Shown in pieces: positions 17,385 to 26,563 of a DNA stretch of 64,000 nt. Origin of the DNA: Cohnella sp. GbtcB17 (GTDB taxonomy: Bacteria; Bacillota; Bacilli; Paenibacillales; Paenibacillaceae); the NCBI RefSeq assembly GCF_019091135.1, contig NZ_JAGXJW010000014.1, positions 23,437 to 87,436 on the forward strand. Reading direction: 5' to 3'. The notes under the pieces were generated by a model. It was not told where the DNA came from. It did not search any database and worked only from the letters and a program-made list of their open reading frames with translations. Every line of letters begins with the position of its first letter. The stretch's first letter is position 1. The position numbers were made by a program, and so were the translations under genes.

Positions 17385-17414
17385 AGCATAAGTAGCCTCT
17401 AAGGGGGCTGTCAA
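17385..17414 (-). promoter_or_regulatory. Promoter of the small ORF/methyltransferase unit
   Basis: On the minus strand TTGACA (plus 17409-17414) is spaced 18 bp from TATGCT (plus 17385-17390). Perfect -35, moderate -10. A small hairpin GAGAG...CTCTC follows in the leader. The remaining gap up to the divergent SLH gene at 17613 is AT-rich and holds no gene that I can support. Confidence 0.55.
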
Positions 17415-17612
17415 CGTTTTGGGGCTTTGCTTGAATCGCTGCAGTATACGCTCAACCTAGCAGCCTACGATTCATTTCACCACATCAGATATGAAAGTGC
17501 AATCAATGGCATTATATTGATATTTAATCCTTTTCGAGGACTTTTATAATGAAATTGTTGCAGCAATGCCAGCTCTACGAGCTCTATGATATTGCATGCG
17601 GGAGGATGAGCG

Positions 17613-20600
17613 ATGAGAAGAGGATTGCCGGGAATGAAGCGCGTTCCGCTCGTCAGCTTTCTGTTAAGTCTGCTGATGGCAACACAAGTCTTCGCAGCGG
17701 GTTCCGAGGTCGCAGGCGGGTCCGGGGGGACAGCGTCCCCGTCCGTTCGGAGCGTTGCAGTCGGTTCCGCTTATGGCGGGCATTGGGCGGCCAAGCCGTT
17801 GGACAGATGGTCCAAGGCGGGGTACTTCAGCATGTTGGCGAATCCGGTGACGGACCCGAACAAGCCCATCACAAGGGCGGAATGGGCTGCGCTCATCGGC
17901 GAATTGTTCGGATACAAGGCAACCGATACGGCGAGCTTCAAGGACGTGGCCGAAGACGATTGGTACTACGGATCCGTCATGCTGGCCTCGTCGGCCCACA
18001 TTCTCAACGGCTCCGGCGATTATTTTCGACCCAACGAGCCGGTCAATCGGGAAGAGGCGGCCGTATCGATTCTGAGAGCGCTGGGTCTGGCGGACGATGC
18101 TTCCGATCAGGCGCAGTCCTACGGGGATTATGGCGAGATGTCGAGCTGGAGCAGGAATGCCATCGGCGTGGGCAGGGAGAAGGGTCTCCTGAACGGCACG
18201 GCCGGCGGCGATTTTCAGCCGCGGCGCGCCATGAGTATGGCGGAGGCGGTCACGCTGCTGGACCGCATCGCAACGGTGATCGTGAGTGAACCCGTCGAAG
18301 GCGGCAAAGGGTACACGCTGACCTACTCGCAGGACGTGGCAGGAAATTTGTTCGTCAATGCCTCTCGTGTCAAGCTGAGCCATATGAAGGTCAAGGGCGA
18401 TTTGTACATAGCTCAAAGCGGCCCTGATGCGGAAATCCGGCTGGATGACGCGCAGGTGTCGGGCCGCATTTACGTGACCGGCGCGGACCATGTGGCGGTG
18501 GACGGGAATGTAACCGAGAAGCAGATGTCCATCTCCCAGGCAGCCGGCCAGGTTTCGGTTGAGGCGCCCGATCCGTCGGTATATACGGCGCAATCTCCCT
18601 CTAGCGTCAGATTCGTTCTGACGGAGGGCGGATCGCAGACGGCCGGGCCGACGGCGACGCCGGTGACGGTGTATACGCCGCCGGCGCAGACACCGACGCC
18701 AGCGCCGACCGAGTCGCCAACGCCAACACCTACACCAACGCCGACTGAGTCGCCGACGCCAACACCGACACCAACGGGGTCGCCGACGCCGACGCCGGAC
18801 AACAATGACGAACCCATTCTGATTCACGTGACGAACCGAATGCTGGACGGAGAAGATTACGCCGTCGACAAGATCAAGCTGTTCGACGAGTACGAGCAGG
18901 TGTTGGCGGCGCCTCCGAATTCGGCCGATCCCTATATGCCGCCGATCGATAGCACGGCATCTTCGAACGCGAATACATGGCGAACCGCTGGGGCCAGTCA
19001 GTGGATCGATGCGTCCGTAACGAACCTGAACCTGAATTTGCTGCGCGACTACAAGCTGACTGAGATCGACCTGTATGACGGCGAGAAATACGCGCCGTCG
19101 ACGTATACGGCGGACGGCAGCAGTCCCTATGAAGTCATGGGCGGCACGATGGAAGTATACGCCGGAGACCGGAAGCTCATTTCCTATCCGCTCACCAACG
19201 AAGGCAAATGGGTGAAGTTCGATCTGGGCGAAGAAGGGGTCACGGCGAGTTCGCTGAGGTTCCGCAAGATTCCGATCGACGAGAAATATTCTTGGTCGGG
19301 CGGCGGCAGCGATATTTATTCCAAGCAGTTTACGTGCGACGTGAATATTGTCGAAGCTGCGCTGTACGGCGTTCCACTCGGCGAGGAGCCGCCGGAGGAA
19401 GAGGAGTGGCAGCTAAGTCCGCAGGAAGGCGTAACGCCTTTCGATCCGTCGAATATCACGTTCGGCAAGTTTGTCGGAACGAACAGCTTTTTCAACATGC
19501 CGCAGGACGTGAATCAAGCGATCGGCTTCATCCGGGAGTATCATACGTGGAACTGGACCGAATGGTCGGCCAACGGAGAGACGGCGGACGGGCAGCTCAA
19601 CGACTCGGCCACGACGCAAAATCCCGAAGCGAAATTCAACAACACCTGGGGCGCCTTCGACAGCTTCTATCAAGCGCTGAAGGACCGGGGCGTCGGCGTC
19701 GCGATCACCTTCCAGGGCGGCGTGGCGAATTCGGGCAGAAGCAATCCGCGGCCGAACTGGCAAGGAGATCAGGACCCGAAGAAGGCCGGCTCCTACCTGG
19801 CGCACGGCAGAAGCTTTTTCCAGCACGCCGCGCGATACGGGAGCAACACGAATCTCGATCCCGACCTCGTCAAGGTTGCGCCCGGAACGGAGAAGAAGAT
19901 CGGCATGGATCTGGTCGAGTACTACGAGAACTGGAACGAGGAAGATCTGCCGGGTCACTTCACCGGCGCACAATTCGCGGCGATGACCAGCGCCGACTAC
20001 GACGGTCATATGGGGACGATGGGACCGGACGTTGGCATCAAGCAGGCCGACCCCAACGCGAAGCTCGTGCTGGGCGGATTGGCGGGTATTTTCTATAACG
20101 ACGAGTCGGCCGGGCAAGGGCAATCGACGCGCCAATTTTTCGAAGATATGATGAAGTGGTTCGACCAGAACCGGACGGAGGACCAGTGGAAAGCGGCGCA
20201 TAACGGCTCTCTGGAGGGCTATGTCCGTTATCCGTTCGACGTCATCAACGGTCATTATTACGCCGGCGAAGGCGTGAAGCATCCGAACGCCGAAAATCAA
20301 CTGACGGGCATGTCTCCCGAAGAAGATCATATCTATGAGAGAATGTCCAACTTCGTGAAGCTGCGCGACGACTATTTGGCCGACAAGGAAATCTGGCTGT
20401 CCGAGTTCGGATGGGATGTCGCGCAGGGGACGCAGTCCAGCGCAACGATCGAATACGAGAAGAACGGCGTAACCTACAATCCGGGCATCAATACGGGACT
20501 TGATGCGGAAGAGGTGCAGGCACGCTGGATCGTCCGCGAGTATCTGATGCTGGCCGCGGCCGGCATCGACCGCGTGCAGCAGTACATGATGCCCGATGCG

Positions 20601-21059
20601 GGCTCGTACGACACCCGCAACGGCCGGTTCAATTCGAGCGGCATGATCGCGACCGACTACGACGATAACCAACAGATATCGACGCGGAAACGGCCGTCGT
20701 GGTATTATGTCGGCACGATGAAGCAATATCTGGATACGACCCGCTTCGATTCGATCGTCGAGAAGGGCGGGGCCAGCGGGCTGGAAGGCCCATGGGTGCT
20801 TAAATTCAAGGAGACCGCGAGCGACGACGGCGTATACGCCTTGTGGCTGCCAACCTCGCACGGCGACGAGGGCGGCGCCAATAAGCAGGATTATACGCTG
20901 AGTCTTCCGGAAGGGACGGCGCATGCCTCTCTCGTGACGCTTGAGGATAAGGTGCTAGGGGGCAATCAAACGCCGCTTGCCGTCACGGACGGCAAAGTGA
21001 CGGTTTCTGTCTCCGAGAAGCCGATCTTCGTCCGTATGACCCCGAACAACAACGAGTAG
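17613..21059 (+). CDS. SLH-anchored glycoside hydrolase (clan GH-A type)
   Basis: Large secreted enzyme, 1148 residues. GGAGG sits 8 bases before the ATG. Order: signal peptide (about 1-31, ending QVFAAG); three SLH repeats (about 50-220, e.g. HWAAKPLDRW, FKDVAEDDWYYGSV, SWSRNAIGVGREKGLLNG); a small beta region that commonly follows SLH triplets (GDLYIAQSG); a Pro-Thr linker (about 348-395); a carbohydrate-binding-like beta domain (about 400-590); and a C-terminal TIM-barrel-type hydrolase (about 607-1148). Likely acid/base E776 in ENWNEED and nucleophile E931 in WLSEFGWD. I cannot assign the GH family with certainty; similarity to GH39/GH5-type barrels is an impression. It lies before a kinase, regulator and sugar transporter, so it probably releases the sugar they sense and import. 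Confidence 0.85.
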   Translation: MRRGLPGMKRVPLVSFLLSLLMATQVFAAGSEVAGGSGGTASPSVRSVAVGSAYGGHWAAKPLDRWSKAGYFSMLANPVTDPNKPITRAEWAALIGELFGYKATDTASFKDVAEDDWYYGSVMLASSAHILNGSGDYFRPNEPVNREEAAVSILRALGLADDASDQAQSYGDYGEMSSWSRNAIGVGREKGLLNGTAGGDFQPRRAMSMAEAVTLLDRIATVIVSEPVEGGKGYTLTYSQDVAGNLFVNASRVKLSHMKVKGDLYIAQSGPDAEIRLDDAQVSGRIYVTGADHVAVDGNVTEKQMSISQAAGQVSVEAPDPSVYTAQSPSSVRFVLTEGGSQTAGPTATPVTVYTPPAQTPTPAPTESPTPTPTPTPTESPTPTPTPTGSPTPTPDNNDEPILIHVTNRMLDGEDYAVDKIKLFDEYEQVLAAPPNSADPYMPPIDSTASSNANTWRTAGASQWIDASVTNLNLNLLRDYKLTEIDLYDGEKYAPSTYTADGSSPYEVMGGTMEVYAGDRKLISYPLTNEGKWVKFDLGEEGVTASSLRFRKIPIDEKYSWSGGGSDIYSKQFTCDVNIVEAALYGVPLGEEPPEEEEWQLSPQEGVTPFDPSNITFGKFVGTNSFFNMPQDVNQAIGFIREYHTWNWTEWSANGETADGQLNDSATTQNPEAKFNNTWGAFDSFYQALKDRGVGVAITFQGGVANSGRSNPRPNWQGDQDPKKAGSYLAHGRSFFQHAARYGSNTNLDPDLVKVAPGTEKKIGMDLVEYYENWNEEDLPGHFTGAQFAAMTSADYDGHMGTMGPDVGIKQADPNAKLVLGGLAGIFYNDESAGQGQSTRQFFEDMMKWFDQNRTEDQWKAAHNGSLEGYVRYPFDVINGHYYAGEGVKHPNAENQLTGMSPEEDHIYERMSNFVKLRDDYLADKEIWLSEFGWDVAQGTQSSATIEYEKNGVTYNPGINTGLDAEEVQARWIVREYLMLAAAGIDRVQQYMMPDAGSYDTRNGRFNSSGMIATDYDDNQQISTRKRPSWYYVGTMKQYLDTTRFDSIVEKGGASGLEGPWVLKFKETASDDGVYALWLPTSHGDEGGANKQDYTLSLPEGTAHASLVTLEDKVLGGNQTPLAVTDGKVTVSVSEKPIFVRMTPNNNE

Positions 21060-21080
21060 AACCGTGCTTTGCATCGAGGA

Positions 21081-21114
21081 ACAACCGACGTCTCGCAAGA
21101 GTCGTCGGTTGTTT
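21081..21114 (+). terminator. Terminator after the glycoside hydrolase gene
   Basis: ACAACCGACG (21081-21090) pairs with CGTCGGTTGT (21103-21112), followed by a short T-run. The weak tail may allow read-through into the kinase gene. Confidence 0.65.
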
Positions 21115-21160
21115 GCTATATGGCGCACGTCGTGCAATTTCACGAAAGGGGCGGCTCGAA

Positions 21161-22963
21161 ATGAACGTATTTCGGAAACGGCAGTGGAGAATGACGATCT
21201 TCCCGAAGCTGATCATCGCGTTCCTGCTGGTGGTCGCTCCGATCTACGGCATCGGTCTCGGGATGAACCAGATGAGCGAAAAAAGCGTCCGCGAGGAGCT
21301 GTCGAAATCGCTCAATTCGCGGGTCGATTTTTATCTCAACCTGCTTGAGGTAGAAAACGAGCAGGCAAGGGGGCTGCTGCAGCAGTACGTCGTCGACAAA
21401 GACATCCAGCACGCCGCTTTTATCAGCAATATGATGACGATCGGAGAATGGACGGAAACGGTGCAGCGCATTCAGGACAAGCTGCAGCTGATCAAGAGCT
21501 CGAACCGCTACATTAAAAGCGTAAGCGCGCATATTTTGACGCTGAAGCGGACGATATCGAGCGACGAGACGATCACGGACACGATCAGTCCCGAATATGA
21601 GGCTGTCGCTTCCGTATTCAAGCTCCGCGGCGTCGGCAACTATTACTGGAACGGCCGGCTGTTCATGGCGATCGCTTATCCCGGCTCCGACCTGCCGAAG
21701 ATGAAGGAAACGTACGCGCTCTCGATCGAGATCAACGAGGAGATGATGAAGCAGTCGCTGCACAATTTCTCCGACTACAAGAACGCGGGAGCGAAGCTCA
21801 TCAATCCCGAAAATGGCTGGACTTTGGACGATCAGACCGACGGGGAGCTTACCGAAGAGCTGACGGACTATTTGAGGAATCGTCCACAGAGCGACGCGGG
21901 CGAAGGCTACGCACAGATCTCTACGGGCAAGAAAGCCTACTTTGTCGCTTACAAGCGTTCGCCTACATTAGGTTATTATTTGATCGCCTACGTGCCGTCG
22001 GTCGAGATGGTCGGCGAGATCGAAAAATTCCGGATGCTGCTATGGGGGCTCTCGTTCGTCTCGCTCGTCTTTATCGTCGCCTACTCCTACTGGCTGTATC
22101 GGCTCATCCGCAAGCCGCTGCATCGGATGATCGCCGGATTCCGCAAGGTGGAGGCGGGCAAGATGGAGCCGATGCCGCTGCCCAAGACGCAAGACGAGTT
22201 CTACTACTTGTTCCAGCGGTTCAATATGATGTCGGACAATCTGAAGGTGCTCATCCAGGAGGTATACGAGCAGAAGCTGCGCGCGCAGACATCGGAGCTG
22301 AAGCAGCTGCAGTCGCAGATCAATCCGCACTTTCTGTATAATACCTATTTTATTTTGTATCGCTTGGCGAAGATGAACGATAACGACAACGTCCTCCGCT
22401 TCAGCCAGCACCTAGGCGAATACTTCCAATACATTACCCGCAACGGCTCCGACGATGTGCCGCTCGACGCGGAGATCAAACACTCGCGCGCATATGTGGA
22501 GATCCAGAATATCCGCTTCGCGAAGAGCCGCATTGCCGTCGAGTTCGGCGAGCTGCCCGAAGGCTGCGGCGACTTGCGCGTGCCTCGGCTCATCCTGCAG
22601 CCGTTCATCGAGAACGCGTACCAGTACGGGCTCGAGACCAAACGCAGGAACGGCAAGATCGCCGTGACGATGACCGAGCGGGAGGGGCAATTGCTCATCG
22701 CGGTCGAAGACAACGGCGAGCGGCTGTCGGACGCCGACCTTCAGCGGATCCAAGCGAATCTGGAGAAACAGGGCGCGGCGATGGAATACACCGGCATGCT
22801 GAACGTTCACCGCCGGCTGCAAATCCGGTTCGGCGCCGCGTACGGCGTATCCGTCGCCCGCGGCGAAATGGGCGGCATGCAAGCGACGCTGAAACTGCCG
22901 ATGCCACAGTCCCTCGATCAAACCGCGCCATCATCGGATCCCAATGACGCAAAAGGAGCGTGA
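21161..22963 (+). CDS. YesM-type sensor histidine kinase
   Basis: Membrane kinase of 600 residues, partner of the regulator encoded next. ATG 21161 follows GAAAGGGGCGG; a TTG 48 bases upstream lacks a site. Order: TM1 (about 12-35, LIIAFLLVVAPIYGIGLGM), extracytoplasmic sensor region (about 36-285), TM2 (about 290-312), HAMP (about 312-365), His_kinase with phospho-His in QSQINPHFLYNTYFILYRL, HATPase_c with the N-box PFIENAYQYGLE. It lies between the hydrolase and transporter genes. Confidence 0.88.
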   Translation: MNVFRKRQWRMTIFPKLIIAFLLVVAPIYGIGLGMNQMSEKSVREELSKSLNSRVDFYLNLLEVENEQARGLLQQYVVDKDIQHAAFISNMMTIGEWTETVQRIQDKLQLIKSSNRYIKSVSAHILTLKRTISSDETITDTISPEYEAVASVFKLRGVGNYYWNGRLFMAIAYPGSDLPKMKETYALSIEINEEMMKQSLHNFSDYKNAGAKLINPENGWTLDDQTDGELTEELTDYLRNRPQSDAGEGYAQISTGKKAYFVAYKRSPTLGYYLIAYVPSVEMVGEIEKFRMLLWGLSFVSLVFIVAYSYWLYRLIRKPLHRMIAGFRKVEAGKMEPMPLPKTQDEFYYLFQRFNMMSDNLKVLIQEVYEQKLRAQTSELKQLQSQINPHFLYNTYFILYRLAKMNDNDNVLRFSQHLGEYFQYITRNGSDDVPLDAEIKHSRAYVEIQNIRFAKSRIAVEFGELPEGCGDLRVPRLILQPFIENAYQYGLETKRRNGKIAVTMTEREGQLLIAVEDNGERLSDADLQRIQANLEKQGAAMEYTGMLNVHRRLQIRFGAAYGVSVARGEMGGMQATLKLPMPQSLDQTAPSSDPNDAKGA

Positions 22964-22968
22964 CGGCC

Positions 22969-24639
22969 ATGTACCGAATGGTAATTGTCGATGACGAGCC
23001 GATCATCGTGGAAGGCTTAAGCGAGCTGTTCTCGCAGTCCGACTATCCGCTTGAGGTGTATCAGGCGTTCGACGGACAGGAGGCGCTGGCGATCGCGCGG
23101 AAGCTGCGCATCGATATTCTGCTGACGGATATCGAGATGCCGGAGCTGAACGGCATCGAGCTGCAGAAGGAGGTGCTGCGCCTCTGGCCGCGCTGCAAGT
23201 CGATTTTCCTGACCGGCTACAATGCGTTCGACTATATCAAGTCGTCGATCCGCGCGGGCGCAATCGATTATGTGCTGAAGACGGAAGGCGACGATCCGAT
23301 CGTGGCCTCGGTCGAGAAGGCGATTCGCTTCCTTGCCGAGGAAGTCACCTACGAAGGGCTGATCGATAGCGCCCGCTCGTCGCTTAAGCTGGCGCTTCCG
23401 GCGCTGCGCAAGGAGTATTTGACCGGGCTGCTGGAAGGGGAGACCTCGTCGCCCGCCGCCCGGAGGGAGCGGTTCGCGCAGCTGGAGGTGCCGCTCGATC
23501 CCGATCTGCCGGTCGTCATGGCCGTCGGCCGGATCGATCGTTGGCGCGAGGATGCGGCCGGAGGCGACAAGGCGCTGTTCGCCTATTCGATCAACAACAT
23601 TATGGAAGAGTTCATCGCGCAGGAGTTCGATTTGATTCACTTCAGAGGCGATCAGGAACGGCTGATCTGGCTGCTGCAGCCGAAGATTGCGTCGGGCTAT
23701 CGTCAGGCGATCGCGGGCAAGCCGCCGCAGCACGCAGGCGCCGACGCGGAGGCCGAACCGGAAGCCGATCTGCACGCTTACTTGCTCGGGATGCTCGAAT
23801 CCGTGCAAACCGCCTGCAGCCGATATTTGAAGCTCGCGTGCTCGTTCGTCGTCTCCAGCGGCCCGTTCGCATGGGACGCGCTCGCATCCAAATACGAGCG
23901 GCTGTCGCAGCTGTTCGGCCGCGGGCTCGGACTCGGCAGCCAGATGCTGCTGTCGGACGGCAGGGCGAAGGGAAGCGGGGACGAGCAGACGCGAAGCAAG
24001 GTCAAGCGCATTCGGCTGCTCGACCAATATTTGATGCAGAAGGAGCGCGTAAAATTCGAGCGGCTGTTCGACGAGATCGCCGAAGCCGTCGGCGAGCCGG
24101 AGACGCTGGAAGCGGGCTTGCCGCTCGAGGTGTTCTACGAGCTTGCCGCGATCTTTATCCCGCATCTGAACCGGTTCGAAGCGCTCGGCGCGGCGGACGG
24201 GATTCCGGGCAAGCTGTTCTCGATCCGCGAGCATCGCTCCTGGCGGGAGGCTGCGGGCTTCTTCCGCGAGCTGGCGAATCTGCTGTTCGAGCGCATGGAT
24301 GGCGGCAACGAGCAGGAGACGAGCGAAGTCGTCGAGCAGCTTCACCGGTACGTGGAGACGCATATCGAAGGGGATCTGTCGCTCAACCGGCTGGCCGAGC
24401 ACGTCTTTTTAACACCTTTTTACCTATCGAGATTGTATAAGCAAAAGACGGGCCACAGCATCAGCGACTACATCACGAGGACGAGAATCGAGCGCGCGAA
24501 GCGGCTGCTCGGTGAGAGCCCGCTTAAAATTCACGAGGTCGGCATGCGGATCGGGTACGACTCGCCGTCGTATTTCACTCGTTTTTTTAAGAAGGCGACC
24601 TTGTTGACGCCGCAGGAGTACCGCGATTCGCTCAAGTAG
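22969..24639 (+). CDS. YesN-type AraC response regulator
   Basis: Transcription activator-type protein, 556 residues. AAGGAG fits ATG 22969 better than GTG 22960, which would be one base away. Receiver 1-120 with acidic pair VDDEP, phospho-acceptor Asp in ILLTDIEMPELNG, Lys in YVLKTEG (the usual KP is KT); a long linker; AraC domain at the C-terminus (LSLNRLAEHVFLTPFYLSRLYKQKTG, then YDSPSYFTRFFKK). It likely controls the binding-protein operon that starts 107 bases later. Confidence 0.9.
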   Translation: MYRMVIVDDEPIIVEGLSELFSQSDYPLEVYQAFDGQEALAIARKLRIDILLTDIEMPELNGIELQKEVLRLWPRCKSIFLTGYNAFDYIKSSIRAGAIDYVLKTEGDDPIVASVEKAIRFLAEEVTYEGLIDSARSSLKLALPALRKEYLTGLLEGETSSPAARRERFAQLEVPLDPDLPVVMAVGRIDRWREDAAGGDKALFAYSINNIMEEFIAQEFDLIHFRGDQERLIWLLQPKIASGYRQAIAGKPPQHAGADAEAEPEADLHAYLLGMLESVQTACSRYLKLACSFVVSSGPFAWDALASKYERLSQLFGRGLGLGSQMLLSDGRAKGSGDEQTRSKVKRIRLLDQYLMQKERVKFERLFDEIAEAVGEPETLEAGLPLEVFYELAAIFIPHLNRFEALGAADGIPGKLFSIREHRSWREAAGFFRELANLLFERMDGGNEQETSEVVEQLHRYVETHIEGDLSLNRLAEHVFLTPFYLSRLYKQKTGHSISDYITRTRIERAKRLLGESPLKIHEVGMRIGYDSPSYFTRFFKKATLLTPQEYRDSLK

Positions 24640-24656
24640 ATATAAAAGGATAAGGA

Positions 24657-24671
24657 ATGTAATCGCTTTAA
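24657..24671 (+). promoter_or_regulatory. Catabolite-responsive element (cre)-like site
   Basis: ATGTAATCGCTTTAA matches the Bacillus cre consensus WTGNAANCGNWNNCW at all fixed positions but one. It lies just upstream of the binding-protein gene, where CcpA would repress sugar uptake. Match is by eye; binding unproven. Confidence 0.45.
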
Positions 24672-24746
24672 TATATTCGCCGTGCCGTGTCGACCTCATA
24701 ATGAAATCGTACCGTATTTACCGCAACATACAGGGGAGGCAAGCAG

Positions 24747-26492
24747 ATGGTGTCAAAAAAAACGGAAGCGAAGGCGAGAGGTTCGGTCCTGCTCTCCTTG
24801 CTGCTTATCATGACAACTGCAACAGCTTGCAATAACGGCAACGACAGCGGCAGCTCGCCAAGCGCCTCGACCGACGCGACGGCAGGCACAAGCCCGAGTT
24901 CGGCGGCTTCGCCGGCGGCATCGGGCCCGAGCGGTCCGGAAGGCAAATACGATCCTCCGATCGAAGTGACGACCGTGCGCGCCGTCAATCCGGCCGATAC
25001 GTATGCGCCCGGCGAGACTTTCGACGAGAACATTTGGACCAAAACGTTCGAAAGCGATCTTGGCATTAAGGTGAAGAACCTCTGGAAAGTAAGTACGGAG
25101 CAGTATCAGAACAAGGTCGCCGTCATGCTGGCTTCGGGCGATATGCCCGACTTCATGGATGTGGACGCGCAGCAGTTCCAGACGCTCGTTGAGGCCGGAT
25201 CGATCGCGGATCTGACCGATGCGTACGACAAATACGCTTCCGAATTCACGAAGAACTCCTTCCAGGGAAAAGGCGACCTGCGCCTCAAAGCGGCTACGAT
25301 AGACGGCAAACTCATGGGGATTCCGAGAAACGGCGGAGAAACCGCCGATACCCAGCTCATCTTCATTCGCAAAGACTGGCTCGACAATCTGGGGCTTCAG
25401 CCGCCGAAGACGATAGACGATATCAACAAGATCGCCTTGGCGTTTACGAAGAACGATCCGGATAAGAATGGCAAGAACGATACGTACGGATTAAGCCTCG
25501 ACTACAATCTGTTCAACGGCTGGTCCGGTCTGGACGGCTACTTTAACGGCTACCACGCGTATCCGTTTAATCCGACCAAGGGGACCGGCACGAATCTGAA
25601 CTTCATCAAAGGCGCGGACGGCAAGGTGCAATGGGCCGACGTTCAACCGGAAGTGAAGACCGCGCTCGGCAAGCTGGCCGACTTGTTCAAGCAAGGCGCG
25701 ATCTATCCGGAATTCAGCGTTATCGACGGCATCAAGTCCGCCGAGCTCGTGACGTCGGGTAAAGTCGGCATGACGTTCGGCGCGTCCTTTGTGCCGGGAT
25801 GGCCGCTTGGCAACATGTACAAAGACGTGCCGGGTTCGGATTGGGGCATCTATCCGCTCGTATCGTCCGACGATCAGCCGGTGCTCGTGCAAAGCACGAC
25901 CGTATTGCCTTCGCGCTACTTTGTCGTCAGCAAAAAGTCCGAACATCCGGAAGCGCCGTTCCTGATGCTCAATACGTATATGGAAAAGCTCTACGCGCAC
26001 TTCGATAAGAAGTATCATACGGTCACCGTGGATGGCAAAGATTACGGCGAATTCGCACTGTCGCCGATTAGCGGCAACATGCCCGACAACAATCCGAAGG
26101 CGGCCGTCGCGGTTCAAGCCGCAATGAAATCCGGCGATACGTCGGCTCTGAACGATGAACAGAGGCAATACTACGATCAAGTGAAAAAGTTCCAGGCCGG
26201 CGACAAGACGATGTGGGGCGCGAGCAAGACGTGGCTGGAGGACGGCGTATTCAGCCTTCAAGGCCAATATGTAGCCAACAACCAGGTTTTCACATCGGCG
26301 TATCTCGGCAACCCGACGCCGACGATGATCGCGAAAGGCCCGTCGCTCCGCGACGAAGAGGTCAAGATGATGACTTCGGTCATCATGGGCACCAAGCCGC
26401 TCGACTACTTCGACGAGTGGGCCAAAAACTGGTTGGCGTCCGGCGGGCAGGATATTCTCGACGAAGTGAACGCCAGCGGTCAAATTCAATAG
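24747..26492 (+). CDS. Extracellular solute-binding lipoprotein, LplA type
   Basis: Lipoprotein of 581 residues, the longer class of sugar-binding proteins that works with LplB/LplC (YtcP)-type permeases. GGGGAGG precedes the ATG. Lipobox TATAC; the Ser/Ala-rich tether follows. Features: WTKTFESDLGIKV, MLASGDMPDFMDVD, GIPRNGGETADTQLIFIRKDWLDNLGL, and a possible calcium-type loop KNDPDKNGKND, seen in several LplA-like proteins. First gene of a three-gene transport unit downstream of a YesM/YesN pair and a surface glycoside hydrolase; the ligand is probably an oligosaccharide from that enzyme (inference). Confidence 0.9.
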   Translation: MVSKKTEAKARGSVLLSLLLIMTTATACNNGNDSGSSPSASTDATAGTSPSSAASPAASGPSGPEGKYDPPIEVTTVRAVNPADTYAPGETFDENIWTKTFESDLGIKVKNLWKVSTEQYQNKVAVMLASGDMPDFMDVDAQQFQTLVEAGSIADLTDAYDKYASEFTKNSFQGKGDLRLKAATIDGKLMGIPRNGGETADTQLIFIRKDWLDNLGLQPPKTIDDINKIALAFTKNDPDKNGKNDTYGLSLDYNLFNGWSGLDGYFNGYHAYPFNPTKGTGTNLNFIKGADGKVQWADVQPEVKTALGKLADLFKQGAIYPEFSVIDGIKSAELVTSGKVGMTFGASFVPGWPLGNMYKDVPGSDWGIYPLVSSDDQPVLVQSTTVLPSRYFVVSKKSEHPEAPFLMLNTYMEKLYAHFDKKYHTVTVDGKDYGEFALSPISGNMPDNNPKAAVAVQAAMKSGDTSALNDEQRQYYDQVKKFQAGDKTMWGASKTWLEDGVFSLQGQYVANNQVFTSAYLGNPTPTMIAKGPSLRDEEVKMMTSVIMGTKPLDYFDEWAKNWLASGGQDILDEVNASGQIQ

Positions 26493-26495
26493 GAA

Positions 26496-26541
26496 GCAAA
26501 GGGGGGATAGGGGCTAGCCGCTGGCCGCTGTCCTCTTTTGC
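26496..26541 (+). promoter_or_regulatory. Intercistronic hairpin between binding protein and permease genes
   Basis: GCAAAGGGGGGA (26496-26507) can pair with TCCTCTTTTGC (26531-26541), using a few G-T wobbles, with no T-run after it. Same position relative to the binding-protein gene as the hairpin at 11.5 kb; probably an mRNA-stabilising or partial stop element. Confidence 0.45.
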
Positions 26542-26563
26542 ATCACGGCAGGAGGGATCGCCA

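Noticed and set aside
17549-18289. 246-residue plus-strand frame starting before the SLH hydrolase gene
   Set aside because: The first residues look plausible, but most of it is a shadow of the hydrolase gene in another frame.
19413-20924. 503-residue minus-strand frame
   Set aside because: Antisense to the glycoside hydrolase barrel whose motifs are clear on the plus strand.
23017-24402. 461-residue minus-strand frame
   Set aside because: Antisense to a clear AraC response regulator; GC-rich codon bias keeps this frame open.
26213-26563. Upstream extension of the LplB-type permease
   Set aside because: It overlaps the lipoprotein gene in another frame and has no ribosome site; TTG 26564 fits the family N-terminus.
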